DNA of 64,000 nt from contig NZ_CP136051.1 of the NCBI RefSeq assembly GCF_032999765.1, positions 4,626,417-4,690,416 of the forward strand, in the 5' to 3' direction. Positions within the stretch are counted from its first letter, which is position 1, and each line of letters starts with the position of its first letter. This DNA is from Imperialibacter roseus (GTDB lineage Bacteria; Bacteroidota; Bacteroidia; Cytophagales; Cyclobacteriaceae). Both the position numbers and the translations under genes were made by a program. Under the pieces are notes generated by a model, which was not told the DNA's origin, ran no database searches, and saw only the letters and a list, made by a program, of their open reading frames with translations. This document shows, piece after piece, positions 7,788-15,091 of the stretch.

Positions 7788-8519
7788 ATGTCAAACTCAA
7801 ATGATTTTACAACAACAACTCCCGGCGTAGGAAAGGCTTTGTCCTCAGGCTGGGAAACGATGAAAGCCAACTTCCTTTATTTCTTTCTTATCATCATTCT
7901 GCTCAGCTTGCTGGACGGATTGATGGAACTCTTTGGCCGTGGCCTTACCGGTGAAGGCAATTTCGTCAAATCACTTTTCAGTCTCGACTTCGAACGAGGT
8001 CTAACCCCAGGCATCATATTCGCTGAGTTCCTTGCTGCCGCTCACTTCTTTTTAGTGATGCCGGTATTCGACTACGGCGCCGACTATATTTTTGTGCAGG
8101 GGGTAAGGCGACAAAAGCTCAACTTTAAGGACTTCATCAACGGTGTGAATAACTACCTGACCATCGTGCTCAATCACCTGCTCATAGTGGGCCTTGTAGG
8201 CATGGCCATGGTGGCTTTTATCATCCCCGGCATCATTGTTGGCTGCAGGCTGGCGTTCTCCTCCTATCTGGTGATGGACAAAGGACTTGACCCCATCAGT
8301 GCAGTGGAAACCAGCTGGAAGCTGACCAGGGGCCATGGCTGGAAGATCTTTGGCCTGGGCTTTCTGTCCATCTTCATTTTCATCCTTGGGCTGATCTGCT
8401 TCTTTGTTGGCGTATTCCCCGCCGTGATGTGGATCAAAGCATCGTTTGCTTCACTGTACCAGTCAGTGCTGGATGAAAAGGGTGAGGATTTCTTTCCTTC
8501 AAACGAAGAAGCAGTTTGA
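7788..8519 (+). CDS. multi-pass membrane protein (YciC/DUF975-like)
   Basis: 243 residues from the ATG at 7788 (MSNSNDFTTTTPGVG). The frame extends 63 bases upstream but overlaps the operator repeats, so the later ATG is preferred. About five membrane segments; the stretch GCRLAFSSYLVMDKGLDPI, SAVETSWKLTRGHGWKIFG and the C-terminal LYQSVLDEKG resemble YciC/DUF975 proteins and the membrane domain found in some glycerophosphodiesterases. No catalytic domain is seen. It is probably controlled by the divergent LuxR-type regulator, and a strong intrinsic terminator follows at 8553. Function unknown. Confidence 0.7.
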   Translation: MSNSNDFTTTTPGVGKALSSGWETMKANFLYFFLIIILLSLLDGLMELFGRGLTGEGNFVKSLFSLDFERGLTPGIIFAEFLAAAHFFLVMPVFDYGADYIFVQGVRRQKLNFKDFINGVNNYLTIVLNHLLIVGLVGMAMVAFIIPGIIVGCRLAFSSYLVMDKGLDPISAVETSWKLTRGHGWKIFGLGFLSIFIFILGLICFFVGVFPAVMWIKASFASLYQSVLDEKGEDFFPSNEEAV

Positions 8520-8552
8520 TCACTCGCTTAAAATGAGAGACAAAGCTTAACA

Positions 8553-8584
8553 AAAAAGCCCTTGCTGCGTGGTAAGGGCTTTTT
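8553..8584 (+). terminator. intrinsic terminator, also trailer copy D
   Basis: Stem aaaaagccctt / aagggcttttt with loop gctgcgtggt and a T-run. It ends the 7788 gene. The stem and the following bases (tttgttgctagtggcaccag) resemble the terminators behind the three nuclease-like remnants at 9315, 10477 and 11653, so it may have been captured by, or derive from, the same repeated trailer. Confidence 0.8.
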
Positions 8585-8703
8585 GTTGCTAGTGGCACCA
8601 GCCAAAGGCATCCCACAAGGTTCGGTGCGGGAATAGAATTTATCTACTCAAGTCACGTATTTTTTTAACTTAGAGACTTCGTAAATATTTAATTTCCTAA
8701 CGA

Positions 8704-9237
8704 ATGGAAGAGTTCGTATTAAAAGCTAAACACTATCAGATTTTTCTGTCACTTTCGATTCCTTCTTTGATAGCTGGCTTTGTGCCTAATTTTGACCCCA
8801 ATATTCAACTTGTCAAAATCATTTTTGTTGGTCTGGCATTTACTGTGTGGATTTTTACACTAGGGAGAGCTTTAAATAATTGTATCCCAAGACGGTATCA
8901 ATTAAGTGAGACCTTCCTCATTATTAACCTCTTTGCCTTTGCCATAATATTTGCCCTAATAGCCATTCTTTTAGACTATCAGCTTCGCTTCTTTGGCTGG
9001 GCAGTGCTGATTCCCCTCTACATGCTGTTCAGCTTTGTTTACTTGTACTATTTTGCTTCAAAAGCCTTAACAACTGCTGAAAAAAGAAAACGCACCTCGT
9101 TTGGAGAACATGTTGGTGAGATGATACTCTTGATGACAGGCTACGTGGGCATATGGTTTATACAACCACGCATTAACCAAATTTATCAGCAAAATAAGTC
9201 CAAAATACTATTGGAGGATACAGAAAATATCTCCTAA
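8704..9237 (+). CDS. small multi-pass membrane protein of unknown function
   Basis: 177 residues with four hydrophobic segments (about 13-30, 35-55, 75-95 and 100-120) and a charged C-terminus ending NQIYQQNKSKILLEDTENIS. No family is recognised. It lies between two copies of the repeated trailer, at the left edge of the toxin-antitoxin island, and is AT-richer than the genes to its left, which suggests it belongs to the accessory island. Length and the clean frame support a real gene. Confidence 0.6.
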   Translation: MEEFVLKAKHYQIFLSLSIPSLIAGFVPNFDPNIQLVKIIFVGLAFTVWIFTLGRALNNCIPRRYQLSETFLIINLFAFAIIFALIAILLDYQLRFFGWAVLIPLYMLFSFVYLYYFASKALTTAEKRKRTSFGEHVGEMILLMTGYVGIWFIQPRINQIYQQNKSKILLEDTENIS

Positions 9238-9281
9238 GCCGCCGGTGCGACCCTGCGGCTCGAACCCGTTAAGTTAACCCT

Positions 9282-9317
9282 CTGGTGGAAATTGGTGCAG
9301 CCAAGCCTTGGAAGTGA
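9282..9317 (+). pseudogene. SNase-like gene remnant A (C-terminal 11 codons)
   Basis: Reads LVEIGAAKPWK then TGA, matching the C-terminal LLEIGAAKPWK and stop of remnant C (11343-11655). The rest of the gene is missing. Just before it lies gttaagttaac (9268-9278), a short inverted repeat at the break. It is followed by trailer copy A. Confidence 0.7.
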
Positions 9318-9440
9318 AAAGCCCCCGTACAAGCTCTTCTTTCTTTGTGGCTAATGGTACTAGACGCAGTTTCGCACCAGCGTTCGTTGCTATTGGATGG
9401 CTTAGCTGCTCAGACTTGCGGCGAATTCCCTTTTTCATCT
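9315..9440 (+). repeat. nuclease-cassette trailer, copy A
   Basis: Shares with copies B and C a degenerate terminator stem (aaaagcccc...), then tttgtggctaatgg and gcaccagcgttcgttgctat. An inverted, partial version of the B-copy segment gggttca/cgcaccagcg is visible at about 9239-9268 in opposite orientation. Confidence 0.5.
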
Positions 9441-9504
9441 GCAGGATACAGCAATAGCTTTCCCCCTAAAGGACTTTTTTCTTTTCTGGGAAGTCGAAAT
9501 TTCT

Positions 9505-9840
9505 TCACGATTTCTGTACTCTTAACCGAATAGCCTCTGCTATAAAATTGTTCAAAGACACCTTCGCTTCCTTTGCCAATAAAGCTGCCTTTTGATGAAG
9601 CGACGGTGAAATTCTTACATTGAAGCTACCTTTAAATGGCCTCTCAGGTTCGACACCATTTGATTTACAATCCTCTAAATAAGCATCGACCGCTTGGTGA
9701 AAATCGTTTTCAAGATCAGCACCTGTTTGCCCCTCAAAAGAGATTAGGCCATTAATTCCCAGCACTTTACCATAGAGCAAATTATCCTCAGGACTGTACT
9801 CTATACTGCCTGTATAGCCTTTGTATTCCAGGTATTTCAT
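9505..9840 (-). CDS. hicB: HicB-family antitoxin
   Basis: 111 residues. The N-terminal partial RNase H-like fold of HicB shows MKYLEYKGYTGSIEYSPEDN, then GKVLGINGLISFEGQT and AVDAYLEDCKSNG. A C-terminal ribbon-helix-helix (FNVRISPSLHQKAALLAKEA, VSLNNFIAEAIRLRV) serves for DNA binding and autorepression. The start overlaps the hicA stop (ATGA), toxin first, as is typical of hicAB operons. It is expected to neutralise HicA. Confidence 0.92.
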   Translation of the reverse strand: MKYLEYKGYTGSIEYSPEDNLLYGKVLGINGLISFEGQTGADLENDFHQAVDAYLEDCKSNGVEPERPFKGSFNVRISPSLHQKAALLAKEAKVSLNNFIAEAIRLRVQKS

Positions 9841-10079
9841 AACTCTAATATTTCTTTTACTTGTCGCATTTGGTATTGCTTCATAAGACCGTTCGGGTGT
9901 GGTTTGTGAAGCATGATCGGAACGCCTTCTCCATTTTCGAATTTTACTCTTGATCCAGCCGTTTTCCCCTTCTTAACTTCTACAAAGCCGAAGTATCCAA
10001 GCAGTTTTACCATCTCATCATAATGAAAATCGGATGGCATGCTTACAAATCTTGCAATAAGCTTTTCCTTTCTGGACAC
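9837..10079 (-). CDS. hicA: HicA-family mRNA interferase toxin
   Basis: 80 residues from a GTG at 10079 (MSRKEKLIARF); a TTG at 10085 is also in frame but overlaps a -7-like box. The HicA dsRBD-like fold is seen as DEMVKLLGYFGFVEVKKGKT, AGSRVKFENGEGVPIMLHKP and HPNGLMKQYQMRQVKEIL. In this subfamily the usual catalytic His region reads GSRVKF. HicA toxins cleave mRNA and tmRNA, and the pair acts in plasmid/island maintenance or phage defence. Overlaps hicB by 4 bases. Confidence 0.85.
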   Translation of the reverse strand: MSRKEKLIARFVSMPSDFHYDEMVKLLGYFGFVEVKKGKTAGSRVKFENGEGVPIMLHKPHPNGLMKQYQMRQVKEILEL

Positions 10080-10082
10080 AAC

Positions 10083-10090
10083 CAAAAGTA
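10083..10090 (-). promoter_or_regulatory. candidate -7 box TACTTTTG of hicAB
   Basis: Matches the Bacteroidota -7 consensus TAnnTTTG, with TTGC 20 bases further upstream as a weak -33 element. It lies immediately before the GTG start, implying a very short or absent leader. Confidence 0.35.
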
Positions 10091-10151
10091 ACTATATTTA
10101 GTTGCATATCGCAAGTTTTTATACCCTAACCTGTTGGAAAAGTGAAAGAAC

Positions 10152-10479
10152 ATTCTTCTAGTAGAAGTAGACCTGGGCTTTTATGTGAAGAAAGAAGAGA
10201 AGGTGCGACTGGCCAGCACAAACACCCCGGAGCTGACTGCTGATGCCCTGGCCGGTTCGCATGCTACCAGCTGCGCTTAGCAAAGAGTGCTAACCGGCCG
10301 TGCCCGAGCCAAGGCCAAGAAGTTCTGCTCCAAAGGCTGTCAGATTACTTTACAGACTCAGAAGGAAAAGCGTGACCGCTATGCCCGCTACCTGGCTGAG
10401 GTGGTGCATGATGGTGAAAACCTTTCTGATTACCTGATGGAAATTGGGGCGGAGAAGCCGGGCTAAGCCGTGGAAGTAA
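10152..10479 (+). pseudogene. SNase-like nuclease gene remnant B
   Basis: Reads ILLVEVDLGFYVKKEEKVRL then ASTNTPELTADALAG, an in-frame TAG, and on in the same frame ARAKAKKFCSKG, QITLQTQKEKRDRYARYLAE and VVHDGENLSDYLMEIGA. This is the order of staphylococcal-nuclease-like domains (VDGDT region, RLAxINAPE, AKAKKF, KxxRYGRYLAEV). The first 150 or so bases of the gene are absent, the TAG is at the same place as in remnant C, and a 10-base duplication (gggctaagcc) disrupts the C-terminal KPWK. Non-functional. Confidence 0.75.
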
Positions 10480-10620
10480 AAGAGCCCTTACCGGTATGGC
10501 AAGGGCTTTCTTTGTGGCTATTGGGACGAGACTCCGTCCGGGTTCCCCAACCGGGTTCAAACTCGCACCAGCGTTCGCTGCTATTGTCTGGCTTTGCTGC
10601 ACGGACACGGGGGGGGCCGG
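10477..10620 (+). repeat. nuclease-cassette terminator and trailer, copy B
   Basis: Terminator stem agccctt (10483-10489) / aagggct (10501-10507) followed by ttctttg, then tggctattgggacgag, gggttcaaactcgcaccagc and gttcgctgctattg. The same order is seen in copies A and C. The segment ends near a run of six G at about 10610-10616. The tRNA-like gggttcaaactc string is part of this repeat. Confidence 0.6.
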
Positions 10621-10729
10621 GACTGGCTGGCGACTTACCTGCTGCCCGGCTGGACAGCACGCCGGTTTACCTGTGGGGTGAAGGCCATAAGCCGAACGAA
10701 GCAATAGAGATTTCTGAGCAGGTTTGTGG

Positions 10730-11026
10730 TTAGTAGGGCTTTGGTTCCTGCCTTACATGCCTGATTCTTAATACCCTGACTTGTGTGTCTGTAAACCGGT
10801 AAGCTATGCGATAACTATGGGTTTCAAAAGCCCGATAACTTCCCTGGTTCTCCTTCTTAAACTTATCCGGCGGGTATCTTTCAGGGTTTTGCCTGGCCAA
10901 TTCCAATGTCGCTAATATGGCCTCTTCCACTCGTTCAGCCTGAAGATACGAGTCCTCACTAATCTTTTTCAAGGCTTTGTTCAATGAGCTGGAAGGTCGT
11001 TTATTCCAGACTACTTTTCTCTCCAT
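10730..11026 (-). CDS. RelE/ParE-family toxin
   Basis: 98 residues. The ParE/RelE fold is seen as VVWNKRPSSSLNKALKKISE, ERVEEAILATLELARQNPER, the conserved YRAFETHSYRIAYRFTDTQ and VRVLRIRHVRQEPKPY. It overlaps the upstream antitoxin by 16 bases. ParE members poison DNA gyrase and RelE members cleave ribosome-bound mRNA; the sequence does not decide between them, though the antitoxin-first order and the C-terminal RHVRQEP suit ParE. Confidence 0.88.
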   Translation of the reverse strand: MERKVVWNKRPSSSLNKALKKISEDSYLQAERVEEAILATLELARQNPERYPPDKFKKENQGSYRAFETHSYRIAYRFTDTQVRVLRIRHVRQEPKPY

Positions 11027-11235
11027 GAACGGATTTCCTTTACAGCTTCTTCATGGGTTAGATAATCTCCTGCTTCGATTTGTGCATCAGCTTCTTCTAT
11101 TTCCGCATTGTATTGTTCTATACTGATACGCTGATGTTCCTCTTTCCATTTAATCAGCTCACCGATCAAGGACTTATCTTCCAATGAAGCCATCCATTCA
11201 AGTAATTCCAGTTTTTGTATTTGCGTGTCGCTCAT
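11011..11235 (-). CDS. antitoxin partner of RelE/ParE toxin
   Basis: 74 residues from the ATG at 11235 (MSDTQIQKLELLEWMASLED); an upstream in-frame GTG at 11253 is possible. Acidic and helical, ending ADAQIEAGDYLTHEEAVKEI then RSWREK, a common C-terminus for small ParD/RelB-like antitoxins in Bacteroidota. It overlaps the toxin start, so the pair is translationally coupled. The specific antitoxin family is not certain. Confidence 0.8.
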   Translation of the reverse strand: MSDTQIQKLELLEWMASLEDKSLIGELIKWKEEHQRISIEQYNAEIEEADAQIEAGDYLTHEEAVKEIRSWREK

Positions 11236-11342
11236 AAATAGAAGCTTTCTCACAAAATAACGATTTATTTGTATGATTTGATCCGTTTAGAGTGGATGAT
11301 GTTAATAAATTCCCTCGCTCAACCCTTTCTAGTCGGCAAATC

Positions 11343-11655
11343 CCTGCCTGTGACACACTTTTAGTAGAAGTAGACCTGGGCTTCTATGTGAAGAAGAGAA
11401 GGTGCGGCTGGCTCGCATTAATGCCCCAGAGCTTACCGCCGACGCCCTGGCCGGGTCGCATCCTACCAGCTGCGATTAGCAAAAAGTGCAAGAGCCAAGG
11501 CCAAAAAGTTCTGCCCCGAAGGTTCCCTAGTTACTATACAGACCATGAAGGAAAAGAGGGACCGCTATGCTCGATACTTGGCCGAGGTAGTGCATGATGG
11601 TGAAAACCTTTCTGACTACCTGCTGGAAATTGGAGCGGCGAAGCCCTGGAAGTAA
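11343..11655 (+). pseudogene. SNase-like nuclease gene remnant C
   Basis: Begins in PACDTLLVEVDLGFYVKK (compare VDGDTLLVEVDLGF of intact nucleases). A 4-base deletion relative to remnant B then shifts the frame. The rest reads VRLARINAPELTADALAGSH, TAG at the same position as in B, then ARAKAKKFCPEG, TMKEKRDRYARYLAEVVHDG and ENLSDYLLEIGAAKPWK stop. The Arg of RLARINAPE is present here but lost in B. The shared TAG means the copies descend from an already broken gene. Confidence 0.75.
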
Positions 11656-11765
11656 AAAGCCCCCGCATTGCTGCAAGGGCTCTTTGTGCTTGTGGCCGAT
11701 CGCTCGATTCATTTGTCTCGCTCTGTCGTTTAGTGCTATTCGCAGCCTAGCTACTCGGACTATCA
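11653..11765 (+). repeat. nuclease-cassette terminator and trailer, copy C
   Basis: Terminator stem agccc (11658-11662) / gggct (11677-11681) then ctttgtgcttgtggc, followed by a diverged form of the trailer ending ttagtgctattcgcagcc and tagctactcggac. It runs into the 3' end of the convergent YwqK-like gene, whose last codons lie inside it. Confidence 0.5.
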
Positions 11766-12604
11766 GGAGGGAGTTGAAGCTTAAAAGTTAGAGATCTTTT
11801 TACCACAGCTTTATTGTTCCCTAAATCCTCCAAATCATATATGATTCCTTCTAGATAATTGTCGCTGTTGCTGCTTTTCAGAGAGAACATAATTTCGTAA
11901 TCCTCACTTTGTTCAAGTCGCAACGTATCAACTACACTATGGTTAATAGAATCTAATTTCCCAACTACAACACCCATGAAATCATACATTGGGTTGGTCA
12001 TTCGAATTGATACAATGTGGTAGCCTGTCGAATCGCTCACTGCAAATTCGTATTCAATCAACGAATCAACGAGGTTCCCCTTTTCATCGTATTTGGAATA
12101 ATCTTCTAATAGGCCCTCTTTTGTGAATATCTGGATTAGCTTGATTTTGTTATCCTCAAAGAAAATTCTATGGGTGTCTATTGGGGTTCCAACTCTGTAC
12201 TTTCCAAAGCTTTTGAGGTTTCCGCTAGAAAAATACGACTTACTAACTCCATGTAGTTCATTATCAAGAAATGTAGTTTCTTGATACAGCTGTCCTAGAG
12301 AATCATAATACTTGACCAATCCATTTTTTTTATCCTCTGTGTATTCAGCTCTCCAATGCAATTGACCATTGTGATACCAGAAGGATGATTGCCCATTAAG
12401 TTTTCCTTTTGAATAGCTTTCGATCTGCTTAGTGGAGCCATCTTGGAAATAGTATATACACTCTCCATTTTTTTGGGAACCTGTCATTTGACACTTGTAC
12501 TTGATACTACCATCATCATAATGATCGAGAACAACATAACCATTACAGCCAAGTAGCGTCAAAAATAGCCCGTTGAGCAAGGTATATTGAATATACTTCA
12601 TCAT
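11747..12604 (-). CDS. MORN-repeat lipoprotein, YwqK-type (putative Rhs-toxin immunity)
   Basis: 285 residues. The lipoprotein signal NGLFLTLLGC gives a Cys at about residue 20. At least five MORN_2 (YwqK-type) repeats follow to about residue 170 (for example GKLNGQSSFWYHNGQLHWRA and NGLVKYYDSLGQLYQETTF), then a non-repeat C-terminal region. It starts one base after the Rhs tip stop (TAGAATG), so the two are coupled. YwqK family proteins are annotated as antitoxins of polymorphic toxins in Bacillus; immunity to the Rhs tip is inferred from that and from context. Its last codons fall inside trailer copy C. Confidence 0.7.
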   Translation of the reverse strand: MMKYIQYTLLNGLFLTLLGCNGYVVLDHYDDGSIKYKCQMTGSQKNGECIYYFQDGSTKQIESYSKGKLNGQSSFWYHNGQLHWRAEYTEDKKNGLVKYYDSLGQLYQETTFLDNELHGVSKSYFSSGNLKSFGKYRVGTPIDTHRIFFEDNKIKLIQIFTKEGLLEDYSKYDEKGNLVDSLIEYEFAVSDSTGYHIVSIRMTNPMYDFMGVVVGKLDSINHSVVDTLRLEQSEDYEIMFSLKSSNSDNYLEGIIYDLEDLGNNKAVVKRSLTFKLQLPPDSPSS

Positions 12605-12605
12605 T

Positions 12606-13403
12606 CTAGTTTTTCTTAATTACCTTATTCCAAGTAGTATCTCCGGCATTCCAAGAAGCACTACCTCCATCCTTAGTCGTTAAATCCTTCATATCACTTT
12701 GATGTATAACGGGAACACTGTCAGTCGCTTCCATCGCCATACCTGTCGCCTCAGAATCTCCGCTTTCAAGTTTTCCACGAGCATCTGGCTTATCTGGATT
12801 CGTTCTCTTTTGTCCAGTATTCCTTTCTTTAGTCAAGTTCTCATTTTTTGTGGGCTTAATTGCCTTTGATGGGAGGGTAAACACTTCCTGAGCAGCGTCT
12901 ACATCAGATAAATCGATTGAAATTGTTTTGCTGTCTCGAGGCGACGGTAAATGAGAATCATCTTCCATGGGACCATCATCGAAAGTGACAACATTCGGCA
13001 AGCTTGGAATACTAGAAATCAAATTGACAATTGCCTCCCCAACAATTGTCTCCTTGAATCCTTCACCTATCTTTTTATAAGTCTTAGAATCCGTGTATGT
13101 GTCAACAAAGCCAGAAACCCCTTTGACAACATCATCCCAACCCTCTCCGTTAATGACTACTTTTCTAATAGGGTTGTTAGCGGCATAGTGGAAGGGAGAC
13201 CAGCTCGCATATATTGTTGCTTTTGGATCTAGTGTAGAGAACCGGGCTATTGTCGGATCATAGAAGCGAGCACCGTAGTCGTAAAGGTTTAGATCAAGGT
13301 CTTCTTGAAGCTCCTTGCCATTGTACAGGTAATCGTTCTTCAGTCCACTCTGATAAGAGTTAAAAGCCAGGCCAAAGGGGTAATAGTCATCTCCAAGTGC
13401 CAA
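12606..13403 (-). CDS. orphan Rhs core-end plus variable C-terminal domain (5' truncated)
   Basis: 265 residues. The N-terminus is the end of an Rhs repeat core (DDYYPFGLAFNSYQSGLKND, YLYNGKELQEDLDLNLYDYG, ARFYDPTIARFSTLDP, HYAANNPIRK), followed by about 170 residues of unique, polar sequence that would be the toxin tip; its activity is not recognised. The thousands of bases coding the Rhs shell are absent. The frame stays open only to a TTG at 13403, 8 bases after the ompA-like stop, so this is a displaced tip left by recombination or deletion. It may be silent until recombined, or be co-transcribed with the upstream OmpA-type gene. Confidence 0.75.
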   Translation of the reverse strand: MALGDDYYPFGLAFNSYQSGLKNDYLYNGKELQEDLDLNLYDYGARFYDPTIARFSTLDPKATIYASWSPFHYAANNPIRKVVINGEGWDDVVKGVSGFVDTYTDSKTYKKIGEGFKETIVGEAIVNLISSIPSLPNVVTFDDGPMEDDSHLPSPRDSKTISIDLSDVDAAQEVFTLPSKAIKPTKNENLTKERNTGQKRTNPDKPDARGKLESGDSEATGMAMEATDSVPVIHQSDMKDLTTKDGGSASWNAGDTTWNKVIKKN

Positions 13404-13411
13404 AGCTATGC

Positions 13412-14986
13412 CTAATTCTCCAGCACCTTGAACTCCACCCTCCTGTTTGTCTGACGGTTTTCTGCGGAGGTGTTTGGCACCTCTGGCTGGCTTTCGCCGT
13501 AGCCCAGGGCGGTGATGCGGTTGGCGTCAATACCATTGTCTACCACATACTGGCGCACTGCCTCTGCCCTCCCCTGCGACAAATTCTTGTTGTAATCGTC
13601 ACTGCCCACATCGTCGGTATGCCCGCCAATTTCGATGGTAATGCCAGGGTTCTCGTTCATAAAATCTACCACCTTGTCCAGCTCTTCAAAAGACTCTGGA
13701 CGTAAAATGGTCTTGTTAGTATCAAAGAATACCTTTTCCAAACGCACCTTGGTACCTACTTCAATCGGATCAAGGTAAAAGGGCTTGTCGTAGTACCTTT
13801 CCAACCCATCATACGCCACATCAATCTCGTCGTTCGCTGAAAGAAATCCCTCTGCCTTTACTTCCAGCTTGAAATTACCTTCATGAGGAAGCTCCACCTC
13901 ATAAAAACCATCTCCTTCTCCGCTTTCCACAAACCCGTCGTCGGATTGATCCGACTTAAACCCTACCACCGCACCCGAAATTGGCGTCCGGTCTTTGCTT
14001 GACATTACAATGCCGGTAAGCACAATGATTGGCTCCGGTTCTGGTTCCGGCTCAGGCTCCGGTTCGGGCTTGGCAGGCACCAGACCGAAAATATCGAGGC
14101 TTCCACCATCCTGCGTTGTGTACGACCTTGTGGTAAAAGCATTTTGCCCGTCACCACTGATTGAGAAGTAAGCATCAAAACCTTTAGTATTCACCGGCTC
14201 GCCGAGGTTCACCGGCTTCGACCATTTCATCCAGGTATCATCCAGCCGTTTAGCCATGTAAATGTCGGTGCTGCCTAGTCCACCCGGCCGATTGCTGGCA
14301 AAATACAGTGTCACACCATCGGCAGCCAGAAACGGCCCAAATTCATCATAAACAGTATTGATACCCTCAGGCATTTTTACAGGTGGCGTCCACTTGCCTC
14401 CTTTGTCAAAACTGATGTACAGGTCACTGTATTTGCCTTTTACTCTTTCAGTAAAATACATGATCACCACTTTGGCGTCGTTGCTCATGAAGCTGCCCGA
14501 AAACAATCCCTTGTTCATGTTGTCGTAGTTGGGAATATTCACCTGCGTAGGTGTTGACCAACTATTTCCTGACCTGCGTACAATAGAAAAACCAGGCTCG
14601 TTCTTTCGGGCTCCGCCATTGAGCATGAGCGTGTTTCCATCTGTGGTAATTCCCAGTACCTTATTGAACTTATGGATATTGAAAGGGGGACCGGCATGCA
14701 CAGCCTGCGTCCAGTTTCCATCTGCATCTCTGGTCGAGTACCAAATGTCCTGCGAACCGTCTTCTCCGTAGGTGTTTTCAGGGCTGTTAGACACCACCCA
14801 ATAAAGCGTATTGCCATCAGGAGAAATAATTGGGCCGGACTCGTGGTGGCCAGTATTCAATTCTTTCCCTAGTTTTTCGAGGTCAAATTTTGGTGCTTCG
14901 TCCTCCTCTTGTGCTTTCCCAAAATGGGCGATAGAAAGAAATATAATGCATAAAAAAATACTCGGTAGAGCGGCTGGTTTCTTCAT
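13412..14986 (-). CDS. OmpA-family protein with PD40 repeats
   Basis: 524 residues, signal peptide to about 25 (ending HFGKAQ). PD40/WD40-like beta-propeller repeats span 45-305 (SPDGNTLYWVVSN, AADGVTLYFASNRPGG). A linker of seven PE repeats at about 312-325 precedes a carboxypeptidase-regulatory-like beta domain (about 327-400). The C-terminal OmpA peptidoglycan-binding domain (about 410-524) holds VFFDTNKTILRPESFEELDK, GGHTDDVGSDDYNKNLSQ and GYGESQPEVPNTSAENRQTN. It is anchored to peptidoglycan in the periplasm/outer membrane. This layout is common in Bacteroidota envelope and type IX secretion-linked proteins. The Rhs tip follows 8 bases after its stop. Confidence 0.92.
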   Translation of the reverse strand: MKKPAALPSIFLCIIFLSIAHFGKAQEEDEAPKFDLEKLGKELNTGHHESGPIISPDGNTLYWVVSNSPENTYGEDGSQDIWYSTRDADGNWTQAVHAGPPFNIHKFNKVLGITTDGNTLMLNGGARKNEPGFSIVRRSGNSWSTPTQVNIPNYDNMNKGLFSGSFMSNDAKVVIMYFTERVKGKYSDLYISFDKGGKWTPPVKMPEGINTVYDEFGPFLAADGVTLYFASNRPGGLGSTDIYMAKRLDDTWMKWSKPVNLGEPVNTKGFDAYFSISGDGQNAFTTRSYTTQDGGSLDIFGLVPAKPEPEPEPEPEPEPIIVLTGIVMSSKDRTPISGAVVGFKSDQSDDGFVESGEGDGFYEVELPHEGNFKLEVKAEGFLSANDEIDVAYDGLERYYDKPFYLDPIEVGTKVRLEKVFFDTNKTILRPESFEELDKVVDFMNENPGITIEIGGHTDDVGSDDYNKNLSQGRAEAVRQYVVDNGIDANRITALGYGESQPEVPNTSAENRQTNRRVEFKVLEN

Positions 14987-15091
14987 TTGACTATCAATTA
15001 AGCTGCAAAATAATGATAGTGTGACATTTAGCCAATCTCTGGAAACTTTATTGACTTTTTGGAAGATGCAATTGTATAAAGCAAATGCCTT

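Noticed and set aside
10545-10580. tRNA-like 3' part (gggttcaaactcgcacc)
   Set aside because: No acceptor, D or anticodon stem can be built upstream, and the string is part of a trailer repeated at 9315 and 11653.
10345-10733. Open frames on both strands over the nuclease remnant and trailer
   Set aside because: They are shadows of the decayed nuclease frame and the trailer; no homology pattern of their own.
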